Below are positions 1-9,610 of a stretch of DNA of 64,000 nt, in pieces. Location: the NCBI GenBank assembly GCA_040216735.1, contig JAVJOO010000002.1, forward strand, positions 523,118-587,117, given 5' to 3'. Below the pieces are notes generated by a model that was not told the DNA's origin, made no database searches, and worked only from the letters and a program-made list of their open reading frames with translations. Numbering within the stretch: the first letter of the stretch is position 1; each line of letters starts with the position of its first letter. Made by a program: the position numbers and the translations under genes. Source of the stretch: Alphaproteobacteria bacterium. GTDB lineage: Bacteria; Pseudomonadota; Alphaproteobacteria; SHVP01.

Positions 1-945
1 ATTTAGAATGCCTGTGACATACGCCGCCCCGCGCTCGGAGTAGCGGGTCATAGTTTTTGCCAAAACGACCGAGTCGATGGGTTGATCGTTTTTGCGCAGG
101 TTCGCGCGCTGATGGCGAAATTCGCGGTAAGCGCGGTGGGTGTTGAGATTGCGCGCATACTGCCGCACCGATTCGTGGAGCGAGCGAAACGACTTGACCT
201 CGTGACGGGCCCCGTCTTCGCGTTCCAGCGGGACGATGCCGGACCCTTCGCGGAAGGTCCACTGGCCGAACACGGCGTTGCCATGCAACGCAAAACGCGA
301 CGTGCCCCAGCCCGACTCTTCGATGCCCTGGGCCAGCGCAAGACCGACCGGCACCACGTCGTGACGGCGCAGGAGTCCGGTGAAATCGCGGGGCGCCAAA
401 CCGTAGGAGGCGCTCAGACGATCGAGCCAAGCGGCGTTCCGCGGCGACAGCGTCTGTCCGGTCGCTAAGCGGTCGCGCAACACCTCGATCCGCGCACGGT
501 CGACCAGAATTTCTTCGTTCGCCCGAAGCACCAACGGCAGCAGGGAACGGATGAACAGCGACTTGCGGTCGGGTACCGATTGAATCGACGGCATGTCCTT
601 GGGCAACTGGGTCAAGAACACCCGCGGTACGCCCGCGATATCGCCGCGTATGTCGGCAAGGTTGTAGCCCAGCCGGCGATACTCGTCGCGCAGACTCGCG
701 GCATCCGGCACCGCGACCGCACCGCCGGTAAAGGCGGCCAGTGCGCGCACGTCAGGACCGATAAGTTGCGGCATATTGCGCGGACCGACCGAGATCACAG
801 CGTCGATCCCGGGCGCCGGTCGCGCCGCGTAGGCAATCTCTTCGATGGGATTTGCGCCGGCGTAAACCGCCAAACCAAACAGAACTGAAAATCCAACGCT
901 GACCCTAAACACCGACACGCCGAACCCGTGACGAGGAGTCATCAT
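1..945 (-). CDS. Bax-like glucosaminidase, truncated by the window edge
   Basis: An open frame of 315 codons runs from ATG at 945 to base 1 without a stop, so the C-terminus lies outside the window. The first 33 or so residues form a hydrophobic, signal-peptide-like segment ending near YAGANP. The second half has the pattern of the Bax/FlgJ glucosaminidase family: an acidic residue in GIEESGWGTSRFA, followed by GNAVFGQWTF and a conserved SLHESVRQYARNLN stretch. Such enzymes cleave N-acetylglucosamine linkages in peptidoglycan, in the periplasm or at the cell surface. A second ATG follows at once (942), and either could start the protein because no strong ribosome binding site is visible. The gene is separated from usp by 258 bases and looks independently transcribed. 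Family assignment is fairly sure; the substrate is inferred. Confidence 0.75.
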   Translation of the reverse strand, partial: MMTPRHGFGVSVFRVSVGFSVLFGLAVYAGANPIEEIAYAARPAPGIDAVISVGPRNMPQLIGPDVRALAAFTGGAVAVPDAASLRDEYRRLGYNLADIRGDIAGVPRVFLTQLPKDMPSIQSVPDRKSLFIRSLLPLVLRANEEILVDRARIEVLRDRLATGQTLSPRNAAWLDRLSASYGLAPRDFTGLLRRHDVVPVGLALAQGIEESGWGTSRFALHGNAVFGQWTFREGSGIVPLEREDGARHEVKSFRSLHESVRQYARNLNTHRAYREFRHQRANLRKNDQPIDSVVLAKTMTRYSERGAAYVTGILN

Positions 946-1169
946 GGTATTTGTCTCAAATTTCCCACTGATCTCTGCGGCGCAATATACGGGGTTCATT
1001 GCCACCGACAACCACTAGAAGAGGTTATTGAGTACGGCAGAGCCCAACTGTGGGCGCCGCGCAACGCTTGCAGATCGATAGCTAACGGGAAGAAATTGCT
1101 TAATGGTTAACGGGTTAACCGCGCCTCTTGCGGAGTACGCTCAAGATCCCGTTGCCGCGCCCGAAAAAG

Positions 1170-1178
1170 TTATCCACA
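1170..1178 (+). promoter_or_regulatory. perfect DnaA-box sequence, single copy
   Basis: TTATCCACA matches the strongest DnaA-box form exactly. It lies in the 258-base gap between the Bax-like gene and usp, next to a run of six T. About 60 bases to the left (1103-1118) is an inverted repeat, GGTTAAC and GTTAACC around a two-base centre. No cluster of boxes is visible, so this is a lone site of unknown use. The rest of the gap (946-1203) shows no gene. Confidence 0.35.
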
Positions 1179-1203
1179 GCTTTTTTCAGAGGGCCGCGGA
1201 CCC

Positions 1204-1680
1204 TCAGGTCAGAAGATCGAGCTGCTCGTCCGACAAATTGCCGGGCACGACTGTTACCGGTACCCGAAGGGCCCCTGACATCTTGCCGGCCAACTGGGTG
1301 ACCAGCGGTCCCGGCCCTTCCGAGCCGGTGCCGGCGCCGAGGACAAGAATACGGATGGTCTTGTCGTCGTCGATCAACTTGACGACCGCGTCGCGCACAG
1401 CGCCTTCGCGCACCACAAGCTCGGGCAGGATTGTAGATTGCTGCTGCACCTCGGCTGCGAGTTTTTGCAAAAGCTCCTCGGCTTCTTCGCGGGCTTCTTC
1501 GCGCATCCGTTCCTCGACCGAAAGCCAATGCTGAAAATCGACGGGGTCGATCACGCGCAACAGCGTCACGCCGGCGCCGGTGCGCTGCGCGCGGCGCCAC
1601 GCGAACCGCAGGGCCTTGCGGCATTCGGGCGTGTCGTCGACGACGACGAGAAATTGACGCGCTTCAGGCGAGTCGGGCAT
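1204..1680 (-). CDS. universal stress protein (UspA family)
   Basis: A 158-residue single-domain protein. The N-terminus FLVVVDDTPECRKALRFAW is the first strand and helix of the Usp fold. Towards the C-terminus, LVLGAGTGSEGPGPL and VPVTVVPG correspond to the ATP-binding glycine loop and last strand of the family. Residues around 50-80 are rich in Glu and Arg and probably helical. The gene follows trpS by 75 bases on the same strand, behind murJ, an order seen in other Rhodospirillales, so co-transcription is likely. The client process cannot be read from the sequence. ATG at 1680 is the only sensible start. Confidence 0.88.
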   Translation of the reverse strand: MPDSPEARQFLVVVDDTPECRKALRFAWRRAQRTGAGVTLLRVIDPVDFQHWLSVEERMREEAREEAEELLQKLAAEVQQQSTILPELVVREGAVRDAVVKLIDDDKTIRILVLGAGTGSEGPGPLVTQLAGKMSGALRVPVTVVPGNLSDEQLDLLT

Positions 1681-1755
1681 GGGTCGCTCCGCAATGGGGC
1701 GTTAACTTGAACCGATAAAACGCGCTGCCGCAAGCCACCGCGGCCGCATGTCGGC

Positions 1756-2763
1756 CTAGGGGTGAAGGAAACCCACGATATCCTGCACCTCGCGCAGGAT
1801 CGGCGTAGCCAGCGCATTGGCCCGGTCGGCGCCGTCGCGCAGGACTGCGTCGATATGGCTCACGTCGTCGAGCAGGCGCCGCATCTCGGCCGTGATTGGC
1901 GAGAGTTTGGCGATCGCGAGGTCGGCTAGGTCGTTTTTGAAGCGCGAGAATTGCGCCCCTTCGAATTGGGCACACACGTCGTCGCGGCTCATGTCGGCCA
2001 GGGCCGCATAGATGCCCACGAGATTGTTCGCTTCGGGCCGGTCCGCCAATTCCCGGCCCTTGCCGGGCAACGGCAAAGCGTCGGTGCGGGCCTTGCGGAT
2101 TTTTTGCGCGATCAGATCGGGTTCGTCGGTGAGGTTGATCCGGGTGTAGTCGGACTCGTCGGACTTGCTCATTTTCTTGGTGCCGTCGCGCAGATTCATC
2201 ACCCGCGTCGCCTCGCCGAAGATCAGCGGTTCGGTGAGCGGAAAAAAGTCGACGCCGTAAGTATCGTTGAACGATCCGGCGATGTCGCGGGTGAGTTCCA
2301 AATGCTGTTTCTGGTCTTCGCCGACCGGCACGTGGGTCGCCTTGTAGGACAGAATGTCGGCGGCCATGAGTACCGGATACACGTAGAGCCCGGCCGACGC
2401 CGTCTCGCGGTTCTTGCCGGCCTTGTCCTTGAACTGGGTCATGCGGTTGAGCCAGCCGATCTTGGCCACGCAGTTGAAGATCCAGGCCAGCTCGGCATGG
2501 GCCGTCACCTGGGATTGATTGAAGATGATTGATCCCTTGGGGTCGATCCCGGCGGCGATCAGGCTCGCCGCAACCTCGCGGGTGCTGGCCCGCAGGCCTG
2601 CGGGATTCTGTGGCAGGGTGATGGCATGCAGATCGACCACGCAATAGATGCACTCATAGTCGGCCTGGAGGCGGGCCCAGTTGCGAATGGCGCCGAGGTA
2701 ATTGCCCAAATGCAGGTTGCCGGTGGGTTGCACCCCGGAAAAGATCCGTTTTGTCGCCGTCAT
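1756..2763 (-). CDS. trpS: tryptophanyl-tRNA synthetase
   Basis: A 335-residue class I aminoacyl-tRNA synthetase that charges tRNA-Trp with tryptophan using ATP in the cytoplasm. The HIGH-type signature appears as HLGN at residues 18-21 within [13 protein letters not shown], and the KMSKS loop is intact at 197-201. Length matches the bacterial TrpS family. The start is the ATG at 2763, placing the first strand ([10 protein letters not shown]) at the usual distance from the N-terminus. It lies 55 bases downstream of murJ and upstream of usp on the same strand, an apparent three-gene unit. Confidence 0.97.
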   Translation of the reverse strand: MTATKRIFSGVQPTGNLHLGNYLGAIRNWARLQADYECIYCVVDLHAITLPQNPAGLRASTREVAASLIAAGIDPKGSIIFNQSQVTAHAELAWIFNCVAKIGWLNRMTQFKDKAGKNRETASAGLYVYPVLMAADILSYKATHVPVGEDQKQHLELTRDIAGSFNDTYGVDFFPLTEPLIFGEATRVMNLRDGTKKMSKSDESDYTRINLTDEPDLIAQKIRKARTDALPLPGKGRELADRPEANNLVGIYAALADMSRDDVCAQFEGAQFSRFKNDLADLAIAKLSPITAEMRRLLDDVSHIDAVLRDGADRANALATPILREVQDIVGFLHP

Positions 2764-2818
2764 CGGCTGGGTCCTCGTTGCGGAAGGCCGGTCTTATGGC
2801 GCGGTTGTCCACACCCGG

Positions 2819-4438
2819 TCAAGGCGTCGACTCCGGCGGGTCGTTGGGCACTGTCTTGGCGGCGGTTTTGGATCCAGTCTTGGATCCAGCTTGGGGCCGA
2901 CGCATCAGACCGCGCAGCTCGCCCAGGCGCATCGCGCCGCTGAGGTGGGCACCAGCGCCGTAAACCACCAGGCCCACGACCACCAGCGCCGCCAGCGCCG
3001 CGACCCGGAGGCCGCCTGCTTCCAACAAACCGGCACGATCCAGCGTTGTCTGGGCAACCCCCAACACGACCGCCAGGACGGCGGTAACGGCCACGGTGCG
3101 GGTCAGACGGCGGCGCAACCGGGCATCGAGCGCGAGGTAGCCGCGGCGGTACAATCCGCCTGCGAGCAACGCGACGTTGAGCCAAGCCGCCAGGGCCGTC
3201 GCCAGGGCTAATCCGACATGCTGGAGCGGCCAGATAAGAAGCAGGTTGAGACACAGATTGGCGACCATCGCGACGATAGCGATCCGCACCGGCGTCTTGG
3301 TGTCCTTGCGCGCAAAATAGCCGGGAACCAGCACTTTGATCAGCACGTAGGCGGGCAGGCCGACCACGTAGCCCATCAGCGCGTAGGCGGTGGCCTGGCT
3401 CGCGGTCGCATCGAACGCGCCCCGTTCGAACAGGACCGAGACGATGGGCAGGGCCAGCACCAACAACGCCGCCGTCGCCGGCAGGGTGAGAAAGAGCGCC
3501 ACTTCGATGGCCCGGTTCTGACTATTTGCGGCGCCCGCGGCGTCCTCGGCCGCGACCTGGCGCGACAGCAGCGGCAGGAGCGCGGTGCCGACCGCAATGC
3601 CGATAACGCCGAGCGGCAGTTGGTTCACGCGGTCGGCGAAGTAGAGAAAGGAGATCGATCCCTCGGGCAGGAGCGACGCAATAATGACGTCGGTCAGCAG
3701 GTTGATCTGGACGACGCCCGCGCCGACAGCCGCCGGCAACATCAACCACAGCAATTCGCGAACCCGCGGCGTCAGCCTCGGCCGCGGCAACCGCAAGCGA
3801 AAGCCGGCACGGGTCAGCGCGACCGCGACCCAGACGAACTGAAGTGCGCCGGCGACGGCGACGCCCCAGGCCAGCGCATGCCCCGGCGTGGGAAAGCTGC
3901 GCGCGGCCAGACCGAGGAAGGCGATCAATGTCAGATTGAGCAGGATCGGCGTCGCCGCAACGGCGGCAAAGCGGCCAATGCTGTTCAAGATGCCGCCGGC
4001 CAACGACACCAAGCTGATGAACAGCAAATAGGGAAAGGTCAGGCGCGTCAGGGTAACGGTGAGGTCGAATTTCTCGGGCTCGTCGATGAAGCCCGGGGCA
4101 AGGCCGTACATCGCCAGCGGCATGGCGATCTGCACCACCGTTACAAAGACGAATAGTGTGGCCAGCAATACCGCCAGCGCCTGTTCGGCAAAAGCCTGGG
4201 CGGCGTTTTTTCCCTCGCGTTCGAGGATGCCGGAAAACATCGGCACGAATCCCGCGTTGAACGCGCCTTCGGCAAACAGGCGGCGGAAGAAGTTCGGCAA
4301 TTTGAACGCGACGAAAAAGGCGTCGGCGACAAGTCCAGTCCCGAGAATCGCCGCCACCAGAATGTCGCGGACAAACCCTAAAACGCGGCTGATGAGCGTA
4401 AATCCACCGATCGTGGCGATGGCGCGGAACAAGGTCAT
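2819..4438 (-). CDS. murJ: lipid II flippase MurJ
   Basis: About 539 residues, almost wholly hydrophobic, as expected for the 14-helix MOP-superfamily flippase that moves lipid II across the inner membrane for peptidoglycan synthesis. The N-terminus MTLFRAIATIGGFTLISRVL and the following GFVRDILVAAILG are typical of MurJ. Later the protein has NQLPLGVIGIAVGTALLPLL, also characteristic. I chose ATG at 4438; a GTG four codons upstream (4450) is possible but adds residues the family lacks. The C-terminus carries a short Lys/Thr-rich hydrophilic tail containing two GSKT repeats. It heads the murJ-trpS-usp unit. Confidence 0.95.
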   Translation of the reverse strand: MTLFRAIATIGGFTLISRVLGFVRDILVAAILGTGLVADAFFVAFKLPNFFRRLFAEGAFNAGFVPMFSGILEREGKNAAQAFAEQALAVLLATLFVFVTVVQIAMPLAMYGLAPGFIDEPEKFDLTVTLTRLTFPYLLFISLVSLAGGILNSIGRFAAVAATPILLNLTLIAFLGLAARSFPTPGHALAWGVAVAGALQFVWVAVALTRAGFRLRLPRPRLTPRVRELLWLMLPAAVGAGVVQINLLTDVIIASLLPEGSISFLYFADRVNQLPLGVIGIAVGTALLPLLSRQVAAEDAAGAANSQNRAIEVALFLTLPATAALLVLALPIVSVLFERGAFDATASQATAYALMGYVVGLPAYVLIKVLVPGYFARKDTKTPVRIAIVAMVANLCLNLLLIWPLQHVGLALATALAAWLNVALLAGGLYRRGYLALDARLRRRLTRTVAVTAVLAVVLGVAQTTLDRAGLLEAGGLRVAALAALVVVGLVVYGAGAHLSGAMRLGELRGLMRRPQAGSKTGSKTAAKTVPNDPPESTP

Positions 4439-4538
4439 CCGAGACGGCACCGAAGTGACGGGTGGATCAAGGGCATTTGGCGTTTGCAGGCATACTGGTA
4501 TCGTGGCTGCCGTTTACTGACCATACCGGCACCCCGCA

Positions 4539-5738
4539 TTGAATAGCAAAGCGCTCGGCGGCATCACGCTGCTCATCATCCTGGCCGCCTTCTCGGCCTC
4601 GGCACCGATGTCGGTCGACATGTACCTACCGAGCCTGCCGGAATTGGCGCGCGACCTTGCGACCGATTCAGGCCGGGTGCAGCAGACCCTGAGCGCGTTT
4701 CTGTTGGGGTTCGCCTTCGCGCCCATCGTTTGGGGACCGCTATCGGACCGCTATGGGCGCAAACCCATTCTCTACGTCGGTCTGACCATTTTTGTTGGTG
4801 CCAGCATCGGCGCGGCGATGAGCCCGTCGATCGACGTCTTGATCGCGTTTCGTTTCCTGCAAGCGCTGGGCGGATCGGCGGCGGCGGCACTTTCCCGCGC
4901 CATCGTGCGCGACAGCTATGCCCGCGAGGAAGCCGCCAAGACCCTGTCGCTGTTGTTCATGGTGATGAGCATCGCGCCGATGGCGGCGCCGATCATCGGC
5001 GGGCAAGTATTGGTGTTCTTTGGGTGGCGCGCGATCTTTTGGGCGCTGGCCGGGTTCGGCGTGCTGTGCCTGATGCTCACGCTCTATCCATTGCGCGAGA
5101 CGTTGCCGGTCGAGAAGCGGACCCAGCACCGCGCCGGCGAGATGGTAAAATCCTACGGCGCCTTGCTGCGCAACCGGCTTTTTTTCGGCTACGCCCTGTG
5201 TCAGAGCCTGAGCTTCGCGGCGATGTTCGCCTATATCGCCGGATCGCCCTTCGTGCTGATCGAGTTGCTCGGGGTGTCGCCCGAACTCTACGGCTTTTTG
5301 TTTGCGGCCCATGTCGTGGCCCTGATGGTGGGCAGCTTCATCAATAGCCGGTTGGTCGGACGCATCGGCGTCGACCGGATGTTGCTGGGCGGCACCGTCG
5401 GTCTGGCGATCGGCGGCATATTGGTACTGGTGGCCGGCGCGAGCGGCGCGGCGTTGCCGGTGTTGCTGCTGTCGGTCGTCTTCATGATGTTGTTCGTCAC
5501 CATGATCGGCGCCAACGCGACGGCGGGCGCGCTCAGCGAGTTTCCTCACATGGCCGGAACCGCCTCGGGTTTCCTCGGGATGATGCAGTTCGCGGTCGGC
5601 GCCGGGGCGGGCGCATTGGTCGGCTTTTTCCACGATGGCACGGCGGTGCCGCTCACCACGGTAATGATGGCGGGCGGCGTCCTCGCGTTGGCGGTGCGCC
5701 TGACGGTTCTGCGCGGCAGGGCTGCGGTCGCCACGTAG
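4539..5738 (+). CDS. Bcr/CflA-type MFS drug efflux transporter
   Basis: A 399-residue, 12-helix major facilitator. Near the N-terminus, SAPMSVDMYLPSLPELARDL is typical of the Bcr/CflA (DHA1) branch. The MFS loop motif GPLSDRYGRKP follows helix 2. These proteins are proton-driven exporters of drugs such as bicyclomycin or chloramphenicol, or of metabolites; the natural substrate here is unknown. The start is a TTG at 4539, the only codon giving the usual length before helix 1. It is divergent from murJ and convergent with glnD, from which it is separated by only 4 bases. Confidence 0.88.
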   Translation: MNSKALGGITLLIILAAFSASAPMSVDMYLPSLPELARDLATDSGRVQQTLSAFLLGFAFAPIVWGPLSDRYGRKPILYVGLTIFVGASIGAAMSPSIDVLIAFRFLQALGGSAAAALSRAIVRDSYAREEAAKTLSLLFMVMSIAPMAAPIIGGQVLVFFGWRAIFWALAGFGVLCLMLTLYPLRETLPVEKRTQHRAGEMVKSYGALLRNRLFFGYALCQSLSFAAMFAYIAGSPFVLIELLGVSPELYGFLFAAHVVALMVGSFINSRLVGRIGVDRMLLGGTVGLAIGGILVLVAGASGAALPVLLLSVVFMMLFVTMIGANATAGALSEFPHMAGTASGFLGMMQFAVGAGAGALVGFFHDGTAVPLTTVMMAGGVLALAVRLTVLRGRAAVAT

Positions 5739-5742
5739 CCGG

Positions 5743-8505
5743 CTACTCCGCGGCGGTCACTAGAGCGGTCCGGTCGGCACCTTGTTGCAGGGCGGCCTGG
5801 ATCGCACTGCGAATTTTTTCAAGTTTGTTCTCGTGGGTGATTTTAAGACCGAATACGTCCTTGACGTAGAATACGTCGACGGCGCGCTCGCCATAGGTTG
5901 TGATCTGGGCGCTGGCAATCGATAGCCCGGCAGCGGAGATCGCCCGCGTCACGTCGTACAAGAGGCCCGGTCGGTCGAGCGCGTTGATCTCGACCACGGT
6001 GTAGACGTTGGACGCGCTGTTATCGATCAAGACGCGCGGTTGCACTGTGAAGACATGCGCGCGGCGCGGGAACCGACCCGCTCTCTTGGCCAATGCGTCG
6101 GCAAGATGGAGGCGCCCGCCTAGGACATCGGCGATGACCGCCTTGAGCCGGTCGAGTTTCTCGCTGCCCGCGAAGGGGCGTCGTTCCTGATCCTGGAGCC
6201 AGAACGTGTCGATCGCCATGCCGTCGGAAGAGGTATGAATCCGCGCATCCACGATGTTGGCACCGGCAAGTGCGATGGCGCCCGACAACCGCGAAAACAA
6301 TCCGGGGTGATCGGCGGTGTAAACCGAAAGTTCGGTGATCGCGGCGAAATCATCGACATGGGTGCCGACCGCTAGCGTCTCGCCCGTATCGTCGGCCTTA
6401 CGAATCAACTGAGCGTGCCGCGCCTGGGTTGCGGTGTCGTGCCCCAGCCAATAGGGCCGATAGAAGCGTTCGGCATGGTGCGTGAAGGTTGTATCGGGCC
6501 AACCCAAAACTGCGGCCAACGCCGCCACCGCCGAATTGCGGCGTTGCTCGCCACTTTTCTCGTCGAAGGCGCCGGTCAAGGCATCGCGCGCGGCATGGAA
6601 CAAGTCGCGCAACAATTCTCCCTTCCATCCATTCCACCGGCCTGGGCCGACCGCCCGGATGTCGGCGACAGTGAGGATCAACAGCAAGCGTAGCCGCTCC
6701 ACGCTTTGCACCAAGGTCTTGAAATCTAGAATCGTTTTGGGATCGAGGATGTCGCGCTTGAATGCCGTGTGACTCATCGACAGGTGCCAACGAACCAGCC
6801 ACGCCACGGTCTCGACCTCGTCGGGTTCGAGTCCAAGCCGCGGTCCAAGCTCCTGCGCAACCTGTTCGCCGAGTTCGGAGTGATCGCCGCCGCGACCCTT
6901 GGCGATATCGTGCAACAGCACCGCCAAATACAGCACGCGACGCGACAACACCTCGCCGATGAGGATGCTGGCAAGTGGGTGGTCTGCCTTCAATTCGCCG
7001 GCTTCGATCCGGGCGAGAATGCCGATCGCCCGGATCGTATGCTCGTCGACCGTGTACACATGGTACATGTCGTGCTGCATCTGCGCGACGACCCGACCGA
7101 AGTCGGGGATGAAGCGGCCGAGAACACCGGCCTCGTTCATCCGCCGCAGCGCCTTCTCCGGCGCCTTGCGCGACGTCAGGATCGACATGAACAGGGCATT
7201 GGCCTCGGGGTCTTCGCGCACGTCGTCGAGGCGCTTGAGCGCCCGGGTGATATATTTGATGGCGTCGGGGTGGATGTCGCGGTCGTGCGCCTGGGCCACC
7301 GCGAACAGCCGGATCATCGCAACGGGTTCGTTTTCGAACGTTGCCGGGTCTTCGACCGTGAGGCGCCCGCCCTCATCGACAAACCCTTGCAGTTCCCGCC
7401 GGAACAACCCGAGCCGGGAGAGCGCCAGGACCGGCTTTCGGCGCTGCTGGTTTTCGAGGCTGGCGCAGAAGATTCTGGTGAGGTCGCCGACCTCTTTGGC
7501 GACCAGGTAATAGTGCTTCATGAACCGTTCGACGCTAGAGGTATGCCCTTTGTCGCGGTAGCGCAGTTGCCGGCTGATATCGGGCTGCACGTCGAAGGTC
7601 AGCGTTTCTTCGGCGCGGCCTGCGGCGTAGTGGAGCGTGCAGCGGACCGACCACAGGAAATTCTCGGCGCGGCGAAAACGGCGCAACTCCTGCGCGGTAA
7701 GAACACCCAAGGCAACCAATCCGTCGATATCGCGAATGTCGTAGATGTATTTGGCAATCCAGAACAGCGTATGGAGGTCGCGCAGGCCGCCCTTGCCGTC
7801 CTTGACATTAGGTTCGACCAGATAGCGCGAGTCGCCGAGGCGTTTATGCCGGGAGTCGCGCTCGGCAAGCTTCGCTTCGACGAAGTCGTGTCCGGTGCCT
7901 TCGATGACGTCGGCGGAGAAGCGCCCGTGCAATTCGTCGAACAACGCGCGGTCGCCCCAGACATAGCGGGCTTCTAGGACCGCGGTGCGAATCGTCACAT
8001 CGCCCTTGGCGAGGCGGATGCAATCGTCGACCGACCGGGTCGATTGACCGACCGTGAAACCGAGGTCCCAGAGGAAATAAAGAACGTATTCCACCACCTG
8101 TTCGCCCCAGGCGGTGAGCTTGTAGGGATAGAGGAACAGCAAATCGACGTCGGAATAGGGAGCCATTTCGGCGCGACCGTAGCCGCCGACCGCCACGACC
8201 GAGAGACGCTCCTGGGCGGTCGGGTTGGTCGCGCGGTATACGTGCTGCGTGGTGTGATCGTAAAGGGCGCGGACGACTTGATCGACCAGGAACGCGTTGG
8301 CTCGCGCGGTGTCGAGGCCGGATCGGCTGGCCTCAAACCGCCCACGAATAATCCGTTGGCCGCGGTCCAAGGCGTCGCGTACGTGCGCCAGTACCGCCGC
8401 GCGCGTCTTGGTGCTGCGGGCGGTGTCTGCGGCGGCAAGCGCGGCAATCTCCGCCGCCAACTGACGCCGGTCGATGATTTCTCGCTGTGCGTTGACTTTG
8501 TTCAT
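5743..8505 (-). CDS. glnD: PII uridylyltransferase / uridylyl-removing enzyme
   Basis: A 920-residue bifunctional nitrogen sensor that uridylylates PII proteins when glutamine is low and removes the UMP when it is high. The nucleotidyltransferase motif GGYGR lies at 107-111, with the metal-binding D119-x-D121 pair just after it. The HD hydrolase domain has its H532-D533 pair in LLHDIAKGRGGDHSELG. Two ACT domains, which bind glutamine, occupy roughly residues 725-800 and 835-905; the second includes INALDRPGLLYDVTRAIS. Length and domain order match the family. The C-terminal end lies 4 bases from the convergent Bcr/CflA gene. Confidence 0.97.
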   Translation of the reverse strand: MNKVNAQREIIDRRQLAAEIAALAAADTARSTKTRAAVLAHVRDALDRGQRIIRGRFEASRSGLDTARANAFLVDQVVRALYDHTTQHVYRATNPTAQERLSVVAVGGYGRAEMAPYSDVDLLFLYPYKLTAWGEQVVEYVLYFLWDLGFTVGQSTRSVDDCIRLAKGDVTIRTAVLEARYVWGDRALFDELHGRFSADVIEGTGHDFVEAKLAERDSRHKRLGDSRYLVEPNVKDGKGGLRDLHTLFWIAKYIYDIRDIDGLVALGVLTAQELRRFRRAENFLWSVRCTLHYAAGRAEETLTFDVQPDISRQLRYRDKGHTSSVERFMKHYYLVAKEVGDLTRIFCASLENQQRRKPVLALSRLGLFRRELQGFVDEGGRLTVEDPATFENEPVAMIRLFAVAQAHDRDIHPDAIKYITRALKRLDDVREDPEANALFMSILTSRKAPEKALRRMNEAGVLGRFIPDFGRVVAQMQHDMYHVYTVDEHTIRAIGILARIEAGELKADHPLASILIGEVLSRRVLYLAVLLHDIAKGRGGDHSELGEQVAQELGPRLGLEPDEVETVAWLVRWHLSMSHTAFKRDILDPKTILDFKTLVQSVERLRLLLILTVADIRAVGPGRWNGWKGELLRDLFHAARDALTGAFDEKSGEQRRNSAVAALAAVLGWPDTTFTHHAERFYRPYWLGHDTATQARHAQLIRKADDTGETLAVGTHVDDFAAITELSVYTADHPGLFSRLSGAIALAGANIVDARIHTSSDGMAIDTFWLQDQERRPFAGSEKLDRLKAVIADVLGGRLHLADALAKRAGRFPRRAHVFTVQPRVLIDNSASNVYTVVEINALDRPGLLYDVTRAISAAGLSIASAQITTYGERAVDVFYVKDVFGLKITHENKLEKIRSAIQAALQQGADRTALVTAAE

Positions 8506-8656
8506 GATTTATATGGCGGCCCTAAACGGGGCGGCAACGGTTTCAGGATAGGCGTGCGACCGCGCGGCTGCACGTGAAAACCGTGCGCGACCGCTTTACC
8601 GCCCGCCATGCCGGGCTATAGGCTGTCCCGCCGCTGATCTAGAGGGAGTGACCGGC

Positions 8657-9607
8657 ATGAACGCTACCGGCGCGCGATCGCGCTCGTTGACCTTTCCGCT
8701 GGTCCTGCTGGTTGGCGGGGGCATCATCTATGCGACTTTCTTTTCAGCCAACCGCATCGCCGTGGACAATGGCGTACCCTCGATGGCGCTGGCCTTCTGG
8801 CAATCATTGTTCGGCGGCGGCGCGCTTTTGATCGTGTCGGTCGTCCTGCGCGACCTGCCGCGGTTGAGCGGCGCCCATCTGCGGCAGTACGGCTTTACCG
8901 CGATCTTCAGTTTTGCCATTCCGCTGGTGGCGCTGACCTATGCTGCGCCGCAATTGCCTGCTGGGCTCCTGACACTGGTGCTCACGCTAACCCCGGCGCT
9001 GACCTATGTCTTTGCGTTTGCCGCCCGGCTTGAGAAATTCAACCTGTGGAGCACCGGCGGTCTGCTGGTCGGGCTCGCCGGTGTCGTGCTGATCGTACAG
9101 CCGTGGACCTGGGGCGATGTCGGTACCGACGTGTCGGGCTTGTGGTTCCTGGTCGCACTGGTCGCACCGCTGGGTTACGCGGTCAACAATGTCGTGGTGG
9201 CGCTGATTCGTCCCGCCGAAACCACCACGCTGCAACTCTCGACCGGCGTGCTGGTCTTCGCGACGATCGTCATGTTTCCGTTCATGTGGGCGATCGACGG
9301 GCTCTATTTCTTCGACGGCGCCGGTGCCGCCGGGATCGGCGCGACCGCGTGGGCAGGGTTTACCGACATCGTCATTTTCTTGGTCCTGTTCGAAGTCATC
9401 CACCGGGCCGGCCCGGTATTCTTCTCGCAGTTCAACTACATTGTACCCGCCGCAGGGATCGTGTGGGCGTTCGTTCTGTTCCAGGACCGGTTCGAGCCGG
9501 TCGTCTGGGCGGCGATCGGGTTCATGGCGGTCGGGCTGTACCTTGCCAACCGCGGCACCAATCAATCCATCCGCGAACGCGAAGCCGAACAGGCTGCAAA
9601 GGGGTAA
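8657..9607 (+). CDS. EamA/DMT-family permease 1 of 8
   Basis: A 316-residue protein with about ten membrane helices arranged as two EamA repeats, the drug/metabolite transporter layout. It shares with the next three genes the signatures FWQS.FGG in the first repeat and RAGPVFFSQ in the second, so the four are paralogs. I chose ATG at 8657, nine bases after AGAGGGA, over a GTG at 8648 that overlaps that ribosome binding site. It is the first gene of a rightward run that ends at 12406. The substrate is unknown; DMT members export amino acids, amines, sugars or drugs. Confidence 0.85.
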   Translation: MNATGARSRSLTFPLVLLVGGGIIYATFFSANRIAVDNGVPSMALAFWQSLFGGGALLIVSVVLRDLPRLSGAHLRQYGFTAIFSFAIPLVALTYAAPQLPAGLLTLVLTLTPALTYVFAFAARLEKFNLWSTGGLLVGLAGVVLIVQPWTWGDVGTDVSGLWFLVALVAPLGYAVNNVVVALIRPAETTTLQLSTGVLVFATIVMFPFMWAIDGLYFFDGAGAAGIGATAWAGFTDIVIFLVLFEVIHRAGPVFFSQFNYIVPAAGIVWAFVLFQDRFEPVVWAAIGFMAVGLYLANRGTNQSIREREAEQAAKG

Positions 9608-9610
9608 TCC

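Noticed and set aside
946-1203. Replication origin
   Set aside because: One DnaA box only, no origin-type neighbours such as hemE, parAB or dnaA, and no clear AT-rich unwinding region.
1186-1204. Terminator after usp
   Set aside because: The arms GAGGG/CCCTC leave almost no stable loop, and the following run is A, not T, in the direction of transcription.
2830-2890. Tandem repeat at the murJ end
   Set aside because: Only two short GSKT-coding copies; normal low-complexity variation of a hydrophilic tail.
6769-7977. A 402-codon open frame antisense to glnD
   Set aside because: Long antisense frames are common in GC-rich genes; its protein has no recognisable family and glnD is intact on the other strand. 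The same holds for antisense frames in murJ, frmA, dnaK and the binding-protein gene.
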